Shown: positions 1-10,168 of the stretch, piece by piece
Layout: the number at the start of each line of letters is the position of its first letter
Position numbering within the stretch: the first letter of the stretch is position 1
Origin: JAICYJ01 sp045806525
GTDB taxonomy: Bacteria; Actinomycetota; Thermoleophilia; Gaiellales; JAICJC01
DNA: 64,000 bases
NCBI GenBank assembly: GCA_045806525.1
Contig: JBJMJD010000050.1
Location: 1-64,000 of the forward strand
Direction of reading: 5' to 3'
Translations under genes and position numbers: made by a program
Notes under the pieces: generated by a model
Databases searched by the model: none
The model's input: the letters and a program-made list of their open reading frames with translations, nothing else
What the model was told of the DNA's origin: nothing

Positions 1-131
1 ATCGCCTGGCGCCGGTCGCGCCCCTCCAGGCCTGTCGCCTCGCCGGCGAACGCCCGGTCCGCGTACGCCCCCTGCTCGAAGGTGCGCCGCACCACCTCGT
101 AGGCCACCCGCCGTGCATCGGGCCCGCTCAC
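1..131 (-). CDS. rsmB: 16S rRNA m5C methyltransferase RsmB, N-terminal fragment (runs off the left edge)
   Basis: Only the first 43 codons are in the window. They start at GTG and read VSGPDARRVAYEVVRRTF, then a stretch rich in Ala, Asp and Arg. This matches the NusB-like RNA-binding domain at the start of RsmB/Sun proteins, which methylate C967 of 16S rRNA. The GTG overlaps the fmt stop codon in a GTGA (128-131), so it is translationally coupled as the last visible gene of the def-fmt-rsmB group. The methyltransferase domain lies outside the window, so the call rests on the N-terminus and on gene order. Confidence 0.75.
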   Translation of the reverse strand, partial: MSGPDARRVAYEVVRRTFEQGAYADRAFAGEATGLEGRDRRQA

Positions 132-1000
132 GTCGCGCGCACGGGTGGCTCGCGCAGCCCGCGCAGGAAGTCCGCCGCCGCCATCCGCCCCTTGCCGGCG
201 GGCTGCAGCTCCAGGATCTGCAGGGCACCCTCGCCGCAGCCGACCACCAGCTCCGGGCCGACCTCCCCCGCAGCCGGCCCCTGCGCCAGTGGCCGCGCAC
301 GCCAGACCTGGCAGGGCCGCCCGTCAAGCGCCGTCCGCGCCCCGATGTGCGGCGACAGCGCCCGCACCTTGCGGTCGAGCTCGATCGCCGGCCGCGACCA
401 GTCGAGCACCCGCTCCGCCGCCTCGATCTTGTGGGCGTAGGTGACCCCCTGCTCGTCCTGTGCCCGCGGCTCCGGCCGCTCCAGCAGCGCCCGCTCCAGC
501 AGCGGCACGCCCAGCTCGAGCGCCGCCCGCCGCACCGCTCCCGCGTCATCAAGCTCGCCGATCGGTATCCGCTGCTCGGCGAGAACCGGGCCGGCGTCGA
601 GCTCGGGCGCCACCTCGATCACGGCCACGGCCGTCTCGGCGTCGCCGGCCATGATCGCACGCTCCACCGGCGCCGCCCCGCGCCAGCGCGGCAGCGCCGA
701 GGGGTGCAGGTTGACCAGCGGGTACGCGCCCAGCAGCGGCGCCCGCAGGATCTGCCCGAACGCCACCACCACCCCGGCCTCCGCGTCCGGCGGCCTCGCG
801 CTGGCGTCCTGCGGCTGTGTCAGCGGCAGCCCCAGCTCACGCGCCGCCGCCGCCACCGGCGGCGGGGTCAGCGCGCGCCCACGCCCGCTGGGCCGGTCGG
901 GCTGGCTGACCACCGCTGCCACCTGCACGGCGCCGCGCTCCACGAGCGCGCGCAGCACGTCTGCACCGAACTCCGACGTGCCGAAGTAGGCGACGTTCAC
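128..1000 (-). CDS. fmt: methionyl-tRNA formyltransferase
   Basis: Transfers a formyl group from 10-formyl-tetrahydrofolate to initiator Met-tRNA. The protein has 290 residues, slightly shorter than the usual 310. The catalytic region is clear: NLHPSALPRWRGAAP at residues 97-111 supplies Asn97 and His99, and Asp in ELDAGPVLAEQ (about 134) completes the triad. The C-terminal part is the OB-like tRNA-binding domain. It starts at a GTG that overlaps the def stop (GTGA) and its stop overlaps the rsmB start, so def-fmt-rsmB is one coupled unit. Def removes the formyl group that Fmt adds. Confidence 0.95.
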   Translation of the reverse strand: MNVAYFGTSEFGADVLRALVERGAVQVAAVVSQPDRPSGRGRALTPPPVAAAARELGLPLTQPQDASARPPDAEAGVVVAFGQILRAPLLGAYPLVNLHPSALPRWRGAAPVERAIMAGDAETAVAVIEVAPELDAGPVLAEQRIPIGELDDAGAVRRAALELGVPLLERALLERPEPRAQDEQGVTYAHKIEAAERVLDWSRPAIELDRKVRALSPHIGARTALDGRPCQVWRARPLAQGPAAGEVGPELVVGCGEGALQILELQPAGKGRMAAADFLRGLREPPVRAT

Positions 1001-1596
1001 CCGGCGCGCAGGCGCAGCTCCCGCAGCGCCTCGCGGCGTTCCTGATCCTCGGCGCGGTCGAAGATCAGGATGCCGTCCAGGTGGTCGATCTCGTGTTGGA
1101 TCACCCGCGCCTCGAAGCCCTCGACGTCCATGTCGACCGCATCGCCGGACGCGTCGCGGCCCGCCACCCGCACCCGCAGGTGTCGTGCCACCGGCACCTG
1201 CAGCTCGCCCCCGAGCAGCGACAGGCAGCCCTCCGTGCCCACCTCCGTCTCGTCGGAGCGCTCAACCAGCTCCGGGTTGATCAGCACCTTCGGCTCGTCC
1301 TCGTCGCTCGCGCGATAGACCAGGATGCGGCGCAGGATCCCGAGCTGCGGCGCCGCCAGCCCCACGCCATGGGCGCGCTCCATCACATCCAGCATCCGCT
1401 CGGCCAGCTGCTGCACCTCCTCATCCACCTCCGCCACCGCCGTGGCGGCGTTGCGAAGCGACGGGTCGGGATACTGGCGCACCAGCCGCAGCGCGGCGAC
1501 ACGCCACGCCCGCCGCTCTTCGGGGGTCGGCCGGCCCTCGTCCTCCGCCTCGCCATCGACCGGCTGCTCCAGATGCTCTGCCTGCTGCTCAGACAT
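997..1596 (-). CDS. def: peptide deformylase
   Basis: Removes the N-formyl group from nascent proteins. All three family motifs are present in this 199-residue protein: GVGLAAPQLG (77-86), EGCLS (122-126) and QHEIDH (167-172), giving metal ligands Cys124, His168 and His172. An acidic N-terminal extension of about 30 residues precedes the conserved fold. The ATG start overlaps the preceding isochorismatase-like gene by 8 bp, and the stop overlaps the fmt start. Confidence 0.96.
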   Translation of the reverse strand: MSEQQAEHLEQPVDGEAEDEGRPTPEERRAWRVAALRLVRQYPDPSLRNAATAVAEVDEEVQQLAERMLDVMERAHGVGLAAPQLGILRRILVYRASDEDEPKVLINPELVERSDETEVGTEGCLSLLGGELQVPVARHLRVRVAGRDASGDAVDMDVEGFEARVIQHEIDHLDGILIFDRAEDQERREALRELRLRAG

Positions 1597-2125
1597 CGTC
1601 CGCCGCCCTCACCGCCGCGTACCCGTCGCCGAGCGCCGCCAGGAACGCCCCGTGCACGCTGGCCGCCGGGATCTGCCGGCCCGCGAACTCGAGGTCGAGC
1701 GTCGCGCAGGCGTCGTGCACCACCGTGCAGCCGAACCCGAGATCGGCGGCCGCGCGCACCGTCGCGTCCACGCACATGCTGGTCATCATGCCCGCGATCA
1801 CCAGGTCGGAGACGCCCGCACCCCGCAGCTTCTGCTCGAGGTCGGTCTCGCGGAAGCTGTTCGGGTAGGCCTTCTGGGTCACAGGCTCGCCCGCCGCCGG
1901 CCGAACCGACTCGTGGATCTCGACCCCGGGCGTCCCCGGCGCGAGGTACTCGGCGTCGTCGCCCTCCCACACGTGCTGCACGTGGAACACCGGCTCGCCC
2001 CGCTCGCGAAAGCCCTCCAGCACGGCTAACGCGCGCTCCGCGGCCTGCTCCGGGCCGACCAGCTCGCAGCGGCCGCCCGGGAAATACTCGTTCTGGATGT
2101 CGACGATCACCAGTGCCCGTGCCAT
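1589..2125 (-). CDS. isochorismatase-like cysteine hydrolase
   Basis: A 178-residue protein of the isochorismatase/nicotinamidase fold. The catalytic triad is visible as Asp9 (VIVDIQNEYFPGG), Lys85 (VTQKAYPNSF) and Cys118 (GMMTSMCVDATVRAA). Members hydrolyse amide or vinyl ether bonds; the substrate cannot be told from sequence. Start chosen at the ATG before ARALVIVDIQ, because upstream codons look non-coding and a -10-like TAACCT lies 7 nt before it, overlapping the priA stop. It sits between priA and def, a position where a hydrolase is not part of the usual cluster. Confidence 0.8.
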   Translation of the reverse strand: MARALVIVDIQNEYFPGGRCELVGPEQAAERALAVLEGFRERGEPVFHVQHVWEGDDAEYLAPGTPGVEIHESVRPAAGEPVTQKAYPNSFRETDLEQKLRGAGVSDLVIAGMMTSMCVDATVRAAADLGFGCTVVHDACATLDLEFAGRQIPAASVHGAFLAALGDGYAAVRAADDV

Positions 2126-2132
2126 GTCGGGA

Positions 2133-2138
2133 AGGTTA
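2133..2138 (-). promoter_or_regulatory. -10-like TAACCT for the isochorismatase-like gene
   Basis: TAACCT on the minus strand, 7 nt before the ATG, overlapping the priA stop codon. It fits the leaderless pattern seen throughout the window; no convincing -35 was found. Confidence 0.4.
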
Positions 2139-4078
2139 GTTGAAAGACTGGGGATCGACATCGACGACCGCCGTCGCGCTCGCTCGTCGCAGGTCGGCCG
2201 AGAGGTCTCGCAGCAGTCCCCGGAACACCGCCGCCGCCCGGCGCGGGTCGGCCGTCTTCACCAGCAGGTGGCTGCGCGAGCGGTCACGCAGCCGGAACAG
2301 GGGTGCCGGCCCCAGCAGCTGGTCGTCTCCCAGCGCAGGCGTCGCGGCGTCGGCCAGGGTGCCGGCGATGTCCTCAGCCACCTGCGGCTCGGGAGCCGTC
2401 ACCAGCACCCGCAGCAGCCGCCGGAACGGCGGATAGCCCAGCTCGCCTCGCCGCTCCAGCTCGCCGTCCAGGAACTCCCCGACGGCGTGCCGGGCGGCCA
2501 GCTCGACCACCCGCGAGGCCGGTTCCCAGGCCTGGATCAGCACCCGTCCCTGCGGGTCGCCCGGCCGCCCGGGACGCCCCGCCAGCTGCGTCAGCAGGGC
2601 GAACGTGCGCTCCTCCGCCCGGAAGTCCGGCATGGCCATCCCGGTCTCGGCGTCCAGCACCGCAGCCAGCGTGACGCCGGGCACGTCATGCCCCTTCGCC
2701 ACCAGCTGCGTGCCCACAAGCACCGCCCGGTCGGCGGTGCGGAACGCCGCCAGCGTGGCCTCCGGCTCGTCGCTGCGCGCCGCCACATCGGCGTCCAGCC
2801 GCAACACGGTCAGCCCCGGGAACAGGTCGCCCAGTTCCTCCTCCACCGCCCGCGTGCCGGAGCCGATCCGGGTGATGTCGACCGAGCCGCAGACAGGGCA
2901 CGCGCGCGGCGGGCGCTCGCTGTGACCGCAATGGTGGCAGACCAGGCGGGCGCCGCCGTGCAGCGACAGCGAGACATCGCAGCGCGGGCAGCGCCAGCCG
3001 TGCCCGCACGACCGGCAGTGGATGGCGGCCGCAGAGCCACGGCGGTTCTGGAGCAGGATCGCGCGGCCGCCCGCGTCCTCGATCCGGCCCAGCGCGTCGC
3101 GCAGCGGCCGCGTCAGCGGGTAGCCGCCGTCGTGTCGCAGGTCGACCACCTCCACCGCCGGCAGCGGCCCGCCCACGCGCCCGGGCAGCGCGATTCGCCG
3201 CGGGATGCCGTGCCAGGACTCCGGCCGCGGCGTGGCGCTGCCGAACACGACCAGGGCGCCCTCCAGCCGGGCCCGTTTCGCGGCCACGCGGCGGGCGTCG
3301 TACCGGGGATCGCTCTCGTGCTTGTAGGAGGCGTCGTGCTCCTCGTCCACCACGATCATGCCCAGCCGCGGCAGCGCGGCGAACACCGCCGAGCGGGCGC
3401 CGACCACCACCCGCGCCTGGCCGTCAGCGATGCGCCGGTGCTCGGCGCCGCGCCGGGCCGGCGTGAGCGCGCTGTGCAGCACCGCCACGGTGTCGCCGAA
3501 CCGGGCCTGGAAACGGGCGGCCGTCTGCGGCGTCAGCGCGATCTCCGGCACCAGCACGATCGCGCCTCGCCCGTCTGCCAGCTCCCGCTCGATCGCCCGC
3601 AGGTACACCTCGGTCTTACCGGATCCGGTGACGCCGTGCAGCAGCACCTCGTGCGCGCCGTCCGTCCGCGCCCGTTCGATCGCGTCCACCGCACCCTGCT
3701 GGGCCTCGGTCAGCGTCACCGGCCTGTCCTCGGAGACCGTCTCTGCGACCGGCTTCAGCCGCCGCTTCGGTGGCGGCGGCGGCACCACCAGCGCCACCGC
3801 GCGGGCCAGCGTCGAGGCCGTGCCCTCGGCGATCCAGACCGCCAGGTCGAGCAGGGGCTCCGGCAGCCGGCCGGTCACCTCGAGCACCTGCTTCAGCTCA
3901 CCGCCGTCCACGTCCGGCTCACGTGCGACCGACTCCACGACACCATCCACCTCGCGCGAGCCGAGCGGCACCCGCACAAGCGAGCCGCGCACGACGTCGG
4001 CGGCGAGCTGTTCAGGCACCGCATAGTCGAACGGCCGGTCGACCGCGCGGGCGGTGACCAACGGTTGGATGCGGGCGA

Positions 4079-4082
<4 letters not shown>
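2136..4082 (-). CDS. priA: primosomal protein N' (replication restart helicase PriA)
   Basis: Superfamily 2 helicase that reloads the replisome at stalled forks. In order: N-terminal DNA-binding domain, Walker A GVTGSGKTEVY (about 150-160), DEEH box (246-249), eight zinc-binding cysteines between about 356 and 398, helicase domain 2, and the typical PriA end VDVDPQSFN. Unlike the degenerate PriA of many actinobacteria, the ATPase motifs are intact. The start is uncertain. The conserved N-terminus (IARIQPLVTARAVDRPFDY) begins right at the metK stop, where the only start-like codon is CTG in a CTGA overlap. Alternatives are TTG at 4061 or a GTG at 4148 inside metK. Confidence 0.93.
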
Positions 4083-5314
<1,232 letters not shown>

Positions 5315-5321
5315 GGCCGGG

Positions 5322-5327
5322 ACTCTA
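5322..5327 (-). promoter_or_regulatory. -10 element TAGAGT, metK
   Basis: TAGAGT lies 7 nt before the GTG of metK. The stretch GGTAGAGTCCCGGCCGTG is almost the same as the one before ppsR, 53 kb away, which supports a real promoter and a leaderless start. Confidence 0.6.
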
Positions 5328-5357
5328 CCAGTGGCCCCGGGCGCAACCCGACTGCCC

Positions 5358-6344
5358 TCACTCCTCCGCGGGCTCCCGCGCCATCAGGCCCGCAAGCGCC
5401 TCGAGCGCCGTCATCGTGCCGTCCGCGACGCTGCAGACAGCGTCGGTGATCGGCAGCTCGAGGCCGTTGTCACGGGCCAGGTCGCGGAGCGCCGGAGCGG
5501 TCGTCAGCCCCTCCACCACCTGCCCGATCTCCCGCTCGATCCAGTCCGACGGGACGCCCTTGGCAAGCAGCTCTCCGGCCCGCCGGTTTCGAGACAGCTG
5601 CGACGTGCAGGTGGCGACCAGATCGCCCATGCCGGCCATGCCCGAGTAGGTGCGCGGCTTGGCGCCGAACGCCTCGCCCATGCGCGCCATCTCGGCCATG
5701 CCTCGGGTGATGATCGCGGCCTTCGCGTTGTCGCCGAACCCGAGCCCGTCGGACACGCCCGCCGCCAGGCCCATCACGTTCTTGGCGGCCGCGCACAGCT
5801 CGACGCCGACCACGTCTGTCGAGGCGTAGACGCGCAGCCGCGAGGTGGACACGGCGGCCTGGAGACGGCGCGCCAGGTCGATGCTGTCGCTGGCCAGCAC
5901 CGACGCCGTCGGGTAGTCGCGGGCCACCTCCTCGGCGTGGTTGGGGCCTGACAGGACGGCGATGCGGTCACGAGGCGCGACCGTTTCCAGCACCTCGCTC
6001 ATGCGCCGATGGCTGGCCGGATCGAGCCCCTTGGTCAGCGACAGCAGGGCGGCGGCATCTCCCAACCGCGGCGCCAGCAGCTCCAGCGTCTCGGCAAACC
6101 CGCGGCTGGGCACGGCCATGGCGACCAGCTCGGCGGCCGACAGCTGGGCGTCCTCCAGCCATGCCGCGCCCAGCGTCGCGGGTAGCTCGACGTCGAACAG
6201 GTAGCGCGGGTTGCGGTGGTGCGTGGCGACTGCGTGAGCCTGCTCGCGGTCGCGGCAGACCAGCGTCGTCTCGTGCCCGGCCAGGGCGAGCAGCCGGGCG
6301 AACGCGGTGCCCCAGCTGCCGCCGCCGATCACCGCCGCCCTCAC
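5358..6344 (-). CDS. gpsA: glycerol-3-phosphate dehydrogenase [NAD(P)+]
   Basis: Reduces dihydroxyacetone phosphate to sn-glycerol 3-phosphate for phospholipid synthesis. The 328-residue protein starts VRAAVIGGGSWGTAF with the dinucleotide-binding glycines at 7-9 and 12. It continues with SLTKGLDP, LSGPNHAEEVA and the catalytic lysine segment AAKNVMGLAAG. The GTG start overlaps the der stop (GTGA). It is the last gene of the aroG-gpsA run; its product is a substrate for the acyltransferase steps that the PlsC-like domain encoded two genes earlier may continue. Confidence 0.96.
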   Translation of the reverse strand: MRAAVIGGGSWGTAFARLLALAGHETTLVCRDREQAHAVATHHRNPRYLFDVELPATLGAAWLEDAQLSAAELVAMAVPSRGFAETLELLAPRLGDAAALLSLTKGLDPASHRRMSEVLETVAPRDRIAVLSGPNHAEEVARDYPTASVLASDSIDLARRLQAAVSTSRLRVYASTDVVGVELCAAAKNVMGLAAGVSDGLGFGDNAKAAIITRGMAEMARMGEAFGAKPRTYSGMAGMGDLVATCTSQLSRNRRAGELLAKGVPSDWIEREIGQVVEGLTTAPALRDLARDNGLELPITDAVCSVADGTMTALEALAGLMAREPAEE

Positions 6345-7696
6345 GTGCGGCTCTGGAAGTCGATGATCACGGGCACACCCTCGAGCCCGAGCCGGGCGCG
6401 GAGCTGGTTCTCGACGTAGTAGGCATAGTCGCGGGTGACCAGGCTGCGGTCGTTGACCACGATACGGAATCGCGGCGGCCGCGTGTCGTACTGGGTCGCG
6501 TACAACAGGTTCAGGCGCCGCCGGCCGCTGCGCGGCGGCTCGCGCTTGGCGGTGATCTCCTCCATCGCCCGGTTCAGCGCGCCGGTGCCGGTGCGCGAGG
6601 TGAAGCGGCCGAACAGCTCCTCCACGGCGTCGAGCAGCTTGTCCACGTTGCGGCCCGTCAGCGCAGAGGTGGTCAGGATCGCCGGCCGCTGGCGTAGCTT
6701 CACGAGCATCCGCTCGCGCACGTCCTCGATCTCGACGGTCGTGATGTCCCACTTCGAGAGCACCACGAGCGTGGCGCAGCCGGCCTTGCGGGCCTCGTCG
6801 GCAACAGCCAGGTCGCCCTCCACCAGGCCGTCGGAGGAGTCCACCAGCACCAGCGCGATGTCGGCACGGCCGACCGCCTGCAGCGCCCGCAGCTCGCTGT
6901 AGTACTCGATCCCCTGCCGGTGCTTGCGCTTGCGGCGCAGCCCGGCCGTGTCGATCAGCCGGAAGTGCCGCTGGTTGCGCACGAAGACGGTGTCGACGCT
7001 GTCGCGGGTGGTGCCCGCCACCTCCGACACGATCACGCGCGGCCGACCCAGGATCGCGTTCAGCAGCGAGGACTTGCCGACGTTGGGGCGACCGAGGATC
7101 GCCACCCGGATCTCGTCTGCGGTGTCCTCGTCGTGCTCGGCGCCGTCGATCCGCTCGAGCGCCTCCACGATCGCGTCCAGCAGGTCGCCTGTGCCGCGGC
7201 CGTGCAGCGCCGACACCGAGATCGGATCACCCAGCCCCAGCGCGTGCAGCTCCAGCCCGCCGGCCTCGTGGGACGGATCGTCCACCTTGTTGGCGACCAC
7301 CAGCACGGGCCGTCGCGAGCGGCGCAGGATCTGCGCGATCTCCTCGTCACCGGCGGCCAGCCCGGCACGGGCGTCGATCACGAGCAGCACCAGATGCGCC
7401 TCCTGCACGGCGATCCGCGCCTGCTCGGCGACCTCGGACTGCATCGGCGACTGATCGCCCGGAACGACGCCGCCCGTGTCGATCAGGACGAACTCACGGC
7501 CGCGCCACTCGCACACCGACTCGGTGCGGTCCCGGGTCACGCCCGGCGTCTCGTGCACCACCGCCTGGCGGCTCGACGTCAGCCGGTTGATGAGGGTGGA
7601 CTTTCCCGCGTTCGGGAAGCCGACCACCGCCACCCGGCCCGCCAGGCGGCGGTGCTGCGGCTGCTCCTCGACCTGCTCCTGCGGCTGCTCGCTCAT
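6341..7696 (-). CDS. der: ribosome assembly GTPase Der (EngA)
   Basis: Double GTPase needed for 50S subunit assembly. The first G domain has GFPNAGKST (26-34), DTGGVV and NKVD; the second has GRPNVGKSS (202-210), DTAGLRRK and SKWD. A KH-like C-terminal domain follows. The 451-residue protein has a short Gln/Glu-rich N-terminal tail. The ATG overlaps the stop of the cmk-plsC gene (ATGA) and the stop overlaps the gpsA start, so the three are coupled. Confidence 0.97.
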   Translation of the reverse strand: MSEQPQEQVEEQPQHRRLAGRVAVVGFPNAGKSTLINRLTSSRQAVVHETPGVTRDRTESVCEWRGREFVLIDTGGVVPGDQSPMQSEVAEQARIAVQEAHLVLLVIDARAGLAAGDEEIAQILRRSRRPVLVVANKVDDPSHEAGGLELHALGLGDPISVSALHGRGTGDLLDAIVEALERIDGAEHDEDTADEIRVAILGRPNVGKSSLLNAILGRPRVIVSEVAGTTRDSVDTVFVRNQRHFRLIDTAGLRRKRKHRQGIEYYSELRALQAVGRADIALVLVDSSDGLVEGDLAVADEARKAGCATLVVLSKWDITTVEIEDVRERMLVKLRQRPAILTTSALTGRNVDKLLDAVEELFGRFTSRTGTGALNRAMEEITAKREPPRSGRRRLNLLYATQYDTRPPRFRIVVNDRSLVTRDYAYYVENQLRARLGLEGVPVIIDFQSRT

Positions 7697-8865
7697 CCGG
7701 TGCCCTCGTACAGGCTGCGGATCTCGGCCATCAGCCGGTCGGCGGTCTCGCGGTAGGCCTCGGCCGCCCGCCGGCCGTCTCGGGAGTAGCGGCGGGGCGG
7801 CCCGAAGGCGACCGCGATCCGCCGGCCCGGCCGCCAGCCGCGGCTGCGCAGCGCCACCGGTACCACGTCGGCCTGCTCGACCACGGCGATCCGTCCAGCG
7901 CCCGCCTTTGCCTCCTCGAAGCCCTCCTGGCGATGGCCCTGGATGAATACGCCCACCGTGCCTCCGCCCACGAGCGTCTCGTGGACCGTCCGCAGCGCCT
8001 CGCGGTCGGGCTGGCCGCGGTGCACGCCGAAGGTGCCGCCCATCCGCAGGAAGGCCCCGAACGGGCGCGGCCGGAACAGCTCCGACTTGGCCATGTAGCG
8101 GATCGCGCGCGGCTGCGCAGCGCCCAGCGCTGGGATGTCCCACAGCGACTGGTGGTTCGCGACGAACACCACCGGCCCGCTCAGCGGCACGTGCTCGGCG
8201 CCGGTCACGGACAGCCGCAGCAGGCCGCGGAAGGCCGGCTCGGCCAGCGGCCGCACCGTCCGCCAGAAGCGGTCGCCGGGCAGCGGCGTGGCCGGCTGCA
8301 CCGGAAGCAGCACCACGATCCGCGCCACCACCTCCTCGACGCTCAGAACGCTGCTGTCGATCACCACGGCGTCCGGCGCCGGCGCCAGCTGCTCGGAGTC
8401 GAGCTGGTCGCGCTGGACGATCGACCGCTCCACCTCGTCGACCGGCATGTCCAGCTCCGCGGCGCGCCTGGCAGCGCGCACGCCGGCCGACGCCACCAGG
8501 TAGATCTTCAGCTCGGCGTCCGGGCAGACCACCGAGCCGGTGTCGCGCCCCTCGAGCACGGCGTCGACCGCCTGCGCACGCTGCCGCCCGCGCATCGCCG
8601 CCCGCACCTGCGGATGCCGTGAGACGGCGCTGACGTTCCGGGAGATGGCCTCGGCCCGCAGGTCGCTGCCGGGCGGAGGCGGCGTGTCGGCCAGCGCGGC
8701 CAGCGCCGCGCCGTCATCGAGGTCGGCGCCGGCCGCCAGCGCGGCCGCCGTCAGCTCCCGGTACATGGCGCCGGTGTCGACGTAGCGCAGGCCCAGCCGC
8801 TCGGCCAGCGCCCGGGCGATCGTGCTCTTCCCGGCGCCGGCCGGGCCGTCGATCGTGATCACCAT
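7693..8865 (-). CDS. cmk: cytidylate kinase fused to a PlsC-type acyltransferase
   Basis: One 390-residue protein with two enzymes. Residues 1 to about 195 are CMP kinase: P-loop GPAGAGKS (7-14), YVDTGAMYR and EGRDTGSVV. From about 200 on it is a 1-acyl-glycerol-3-phosphate acyltransferase: VANHQSLWD holds the catalytic NHx4D, and FIQGHR stands where most PlsC proteins have FPEGTR, so the usual Glu is Gln. It starts at the ATG 4 nt after the aroA stop and overlaps der by ATGA. The fusion links CTP supply to phosphatidate synthesis, the two inputs for CDP-diacylglycerol; that functional link is inference. Confidence 0.9.
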   Translation of the reverse strand: MVITIDGPAGAGKSTIARALAERLGLRYVDTGAMYRELTAAALAAGADLDDGAALAALADTPPPPGSDLRAEAISRNVSAVSRHPQVRAAMRGRQRAQAVDAVLEGRDTGSVVCPDAELKIYLVASAGVRAARRAAELDMPVDEVERSIVQRDQLDSEQLAPAPDAVVIDSSVLSVEEVVARIVVLLPVQPATPLPGDRFWRTVRPLAEPAFRGLLRLSVTGAEHVPLSGPVVFVANHQSLWDIPALGAAQPRAIRYMAKSELFRPRPFGAFLRMGGTFGVHRGQPDREALRTVHETLVGGGTVGVFIQGHRQEGFEEAKAGAGRIAVVEQADVVPVALRSRGWRPGRRIAVAFGPPRRYSRDGRRAAEAYRETADRLMAEIRSLYEGTG

Positions 8866-8869
8866 CGGC

Positions 8870-10168
8870 CTATGCCACCACCGCGGCCAGCCGGTCGGCG
8901 AAGTCGGGGAAGCTGACGCCGAGCGCATCGGCGCCCTCGACGGTGACACCCTCCTGCGAGCAGACGCCGACGATCGCCGCCAGCATCGCGATCCGGTGGT
9001 CGCCGGCGGCGTCGACCCGCCCGCCCCGCAGCCGGTGGGGGACGCCCAGCACCTCGAAGCCGTCCGGCAGGGCCGTCACGTGGCCGCCGCAGGTGTTCAG
9101 CAGCTCGACCACCGTCGCGATCCGGTCGGACTCCTTGACCCGCAGCTCGCCCGCCCCCCGGATCGTGGTCGTTCCCCGGGCGAAGCTGGCCAGGAGCACC
9201 ATCAGGGGCAGCTCGTCGATCAGCGTGGGGACGATCTCCGCCTCGATGTCGGTCGCCACCAGCTCGGCCGGCCGCACCTCGATATCGGCCACCGGCTCGC
9301 CGGCAGCCAGCCGGCGGCGGAACAGGCCCACCCTCGCACCCATCCGCTCCAGCACGGCCAGCATCCCGGTGCGGGTCGGGTTGATCGAGATGTCGCGCAG
9401 GGTCAGGCTGGAGCCCTGCAGGATGGTGGCGGCGGCGATGAACGGCGCCGCCGACGAGAAGTCACCGGGCACCGCGATCTCCGGGAGCACGAGCTCTCGC
9501 ACGGGTGAGATGCCGACGTATCCGGGCCGGCGGTCGACCGGCACCCCGGCCCGCTGCAGCATCCGCTCCGTGTGGTCGCGGGTTGCGATCGCTTCCTCCA
9601 CCACGGTCACACCGCGCTCGACGAACAGGCCCGCGAACAGCACCGCCGACTTCACCTGCGCCGAGGCCACGGGCGGGCGGTAGCTGATCGGTTCGACCGC
9701 GCCGGTCGCCCTCACCGTCACCGGCGGCAGCCCCTCGCTGGTCACGATGGTCACGCCCATCCGCTCCAGCGGGTCGGCGATCCGGCGCATCGGCCGGCGG
9801 CGGATGCTCTCGTCGCCATCCAGCGTGAAGGTGCCGCTCTGGCCGGCCAGGATGCCGGGCAGGATCCGCATCAGCGTGCCCGCATTGCGCACGTCGATCA
9901 CGCCGTCAGGCGGCCGCAGCCCTCGCATGCCCACGCCGTCGATAACGAGCCCGTCGTCTCCGACCCGCTCGATCGGGACGCCCATCGCGCGGAACGCCTC
10001 GACCGTCGCGAGCGTGTCGGCGGAGGCGCCGAACCCGGTGACCGTCACCCGGTCGTCGCTGAGGGCGCCGACCATCACGGCGCGGTGGCTGATCGACTTG
10101 TCGCCGGGGACGCTCAGCTCACCGACCAGCGCGCCCGCCGGCGCCACCTGCAGCAGAGCCTCACTCAT
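8870..10168 (-). CDS. aroA: 3-phosphoshikimate 1-carboxyvinyltransferase (EPSP synthase)
   Basis: Sixth step of the shikimate pathway, joining shikimate 3-phosphate and PEP. The 432-residue protein has VPGDKSISHRA (20-30), NAGTLMR (95-101), DESIRRRPMRRIADPL, LRVKESDRI and DHRIAM, all at expected places. Start set at the ATG before SEALLQVAP; this overlaps tyrA by 8 bp. The Gly of NAGT (residue 97), whose change to Ala gives glyphosate tolerance in other enzymes, is present. It lies between tyrA and cmk, a common bacterial order. Confidence 0.96.
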   Translation of the reverse strand: MSEALLQVAPAGALVGELSVPGDKSISHRAVMVGALSDDRVTVTGFGASADTLATVEAFRAMGVPIERVGDDGLVIDGVGMRGLRPPDGVIDVRNAGTLMRILPGILAGQSGTFTLDGDESIRRRPMRRIADPLERMGVTIVTSEGLPPVTVRATGAVEPISYRPPVASAQVKSAVLFAGLFVERGVTVVEEAIATRDHTERMLQRAGVPVDRRPGYVGISPVRELVLPEIAVPGDFSSAAPFIAAATILQGSSLTLRDISINPTRTGMLAVLERMGARVGLFRRRLAAGEPVADIEVRPAELVATDIEAEIVPTLIDELPLMVLLASFARGTTTIRGAGELRVKESDRIATVVELLNTCGGHVTALPDGFEVLGVPHRLRGGRVDAAGDHRIAMLAAIVGVCSQEGVTVEGADALGVSFPDFADRLAAVVA

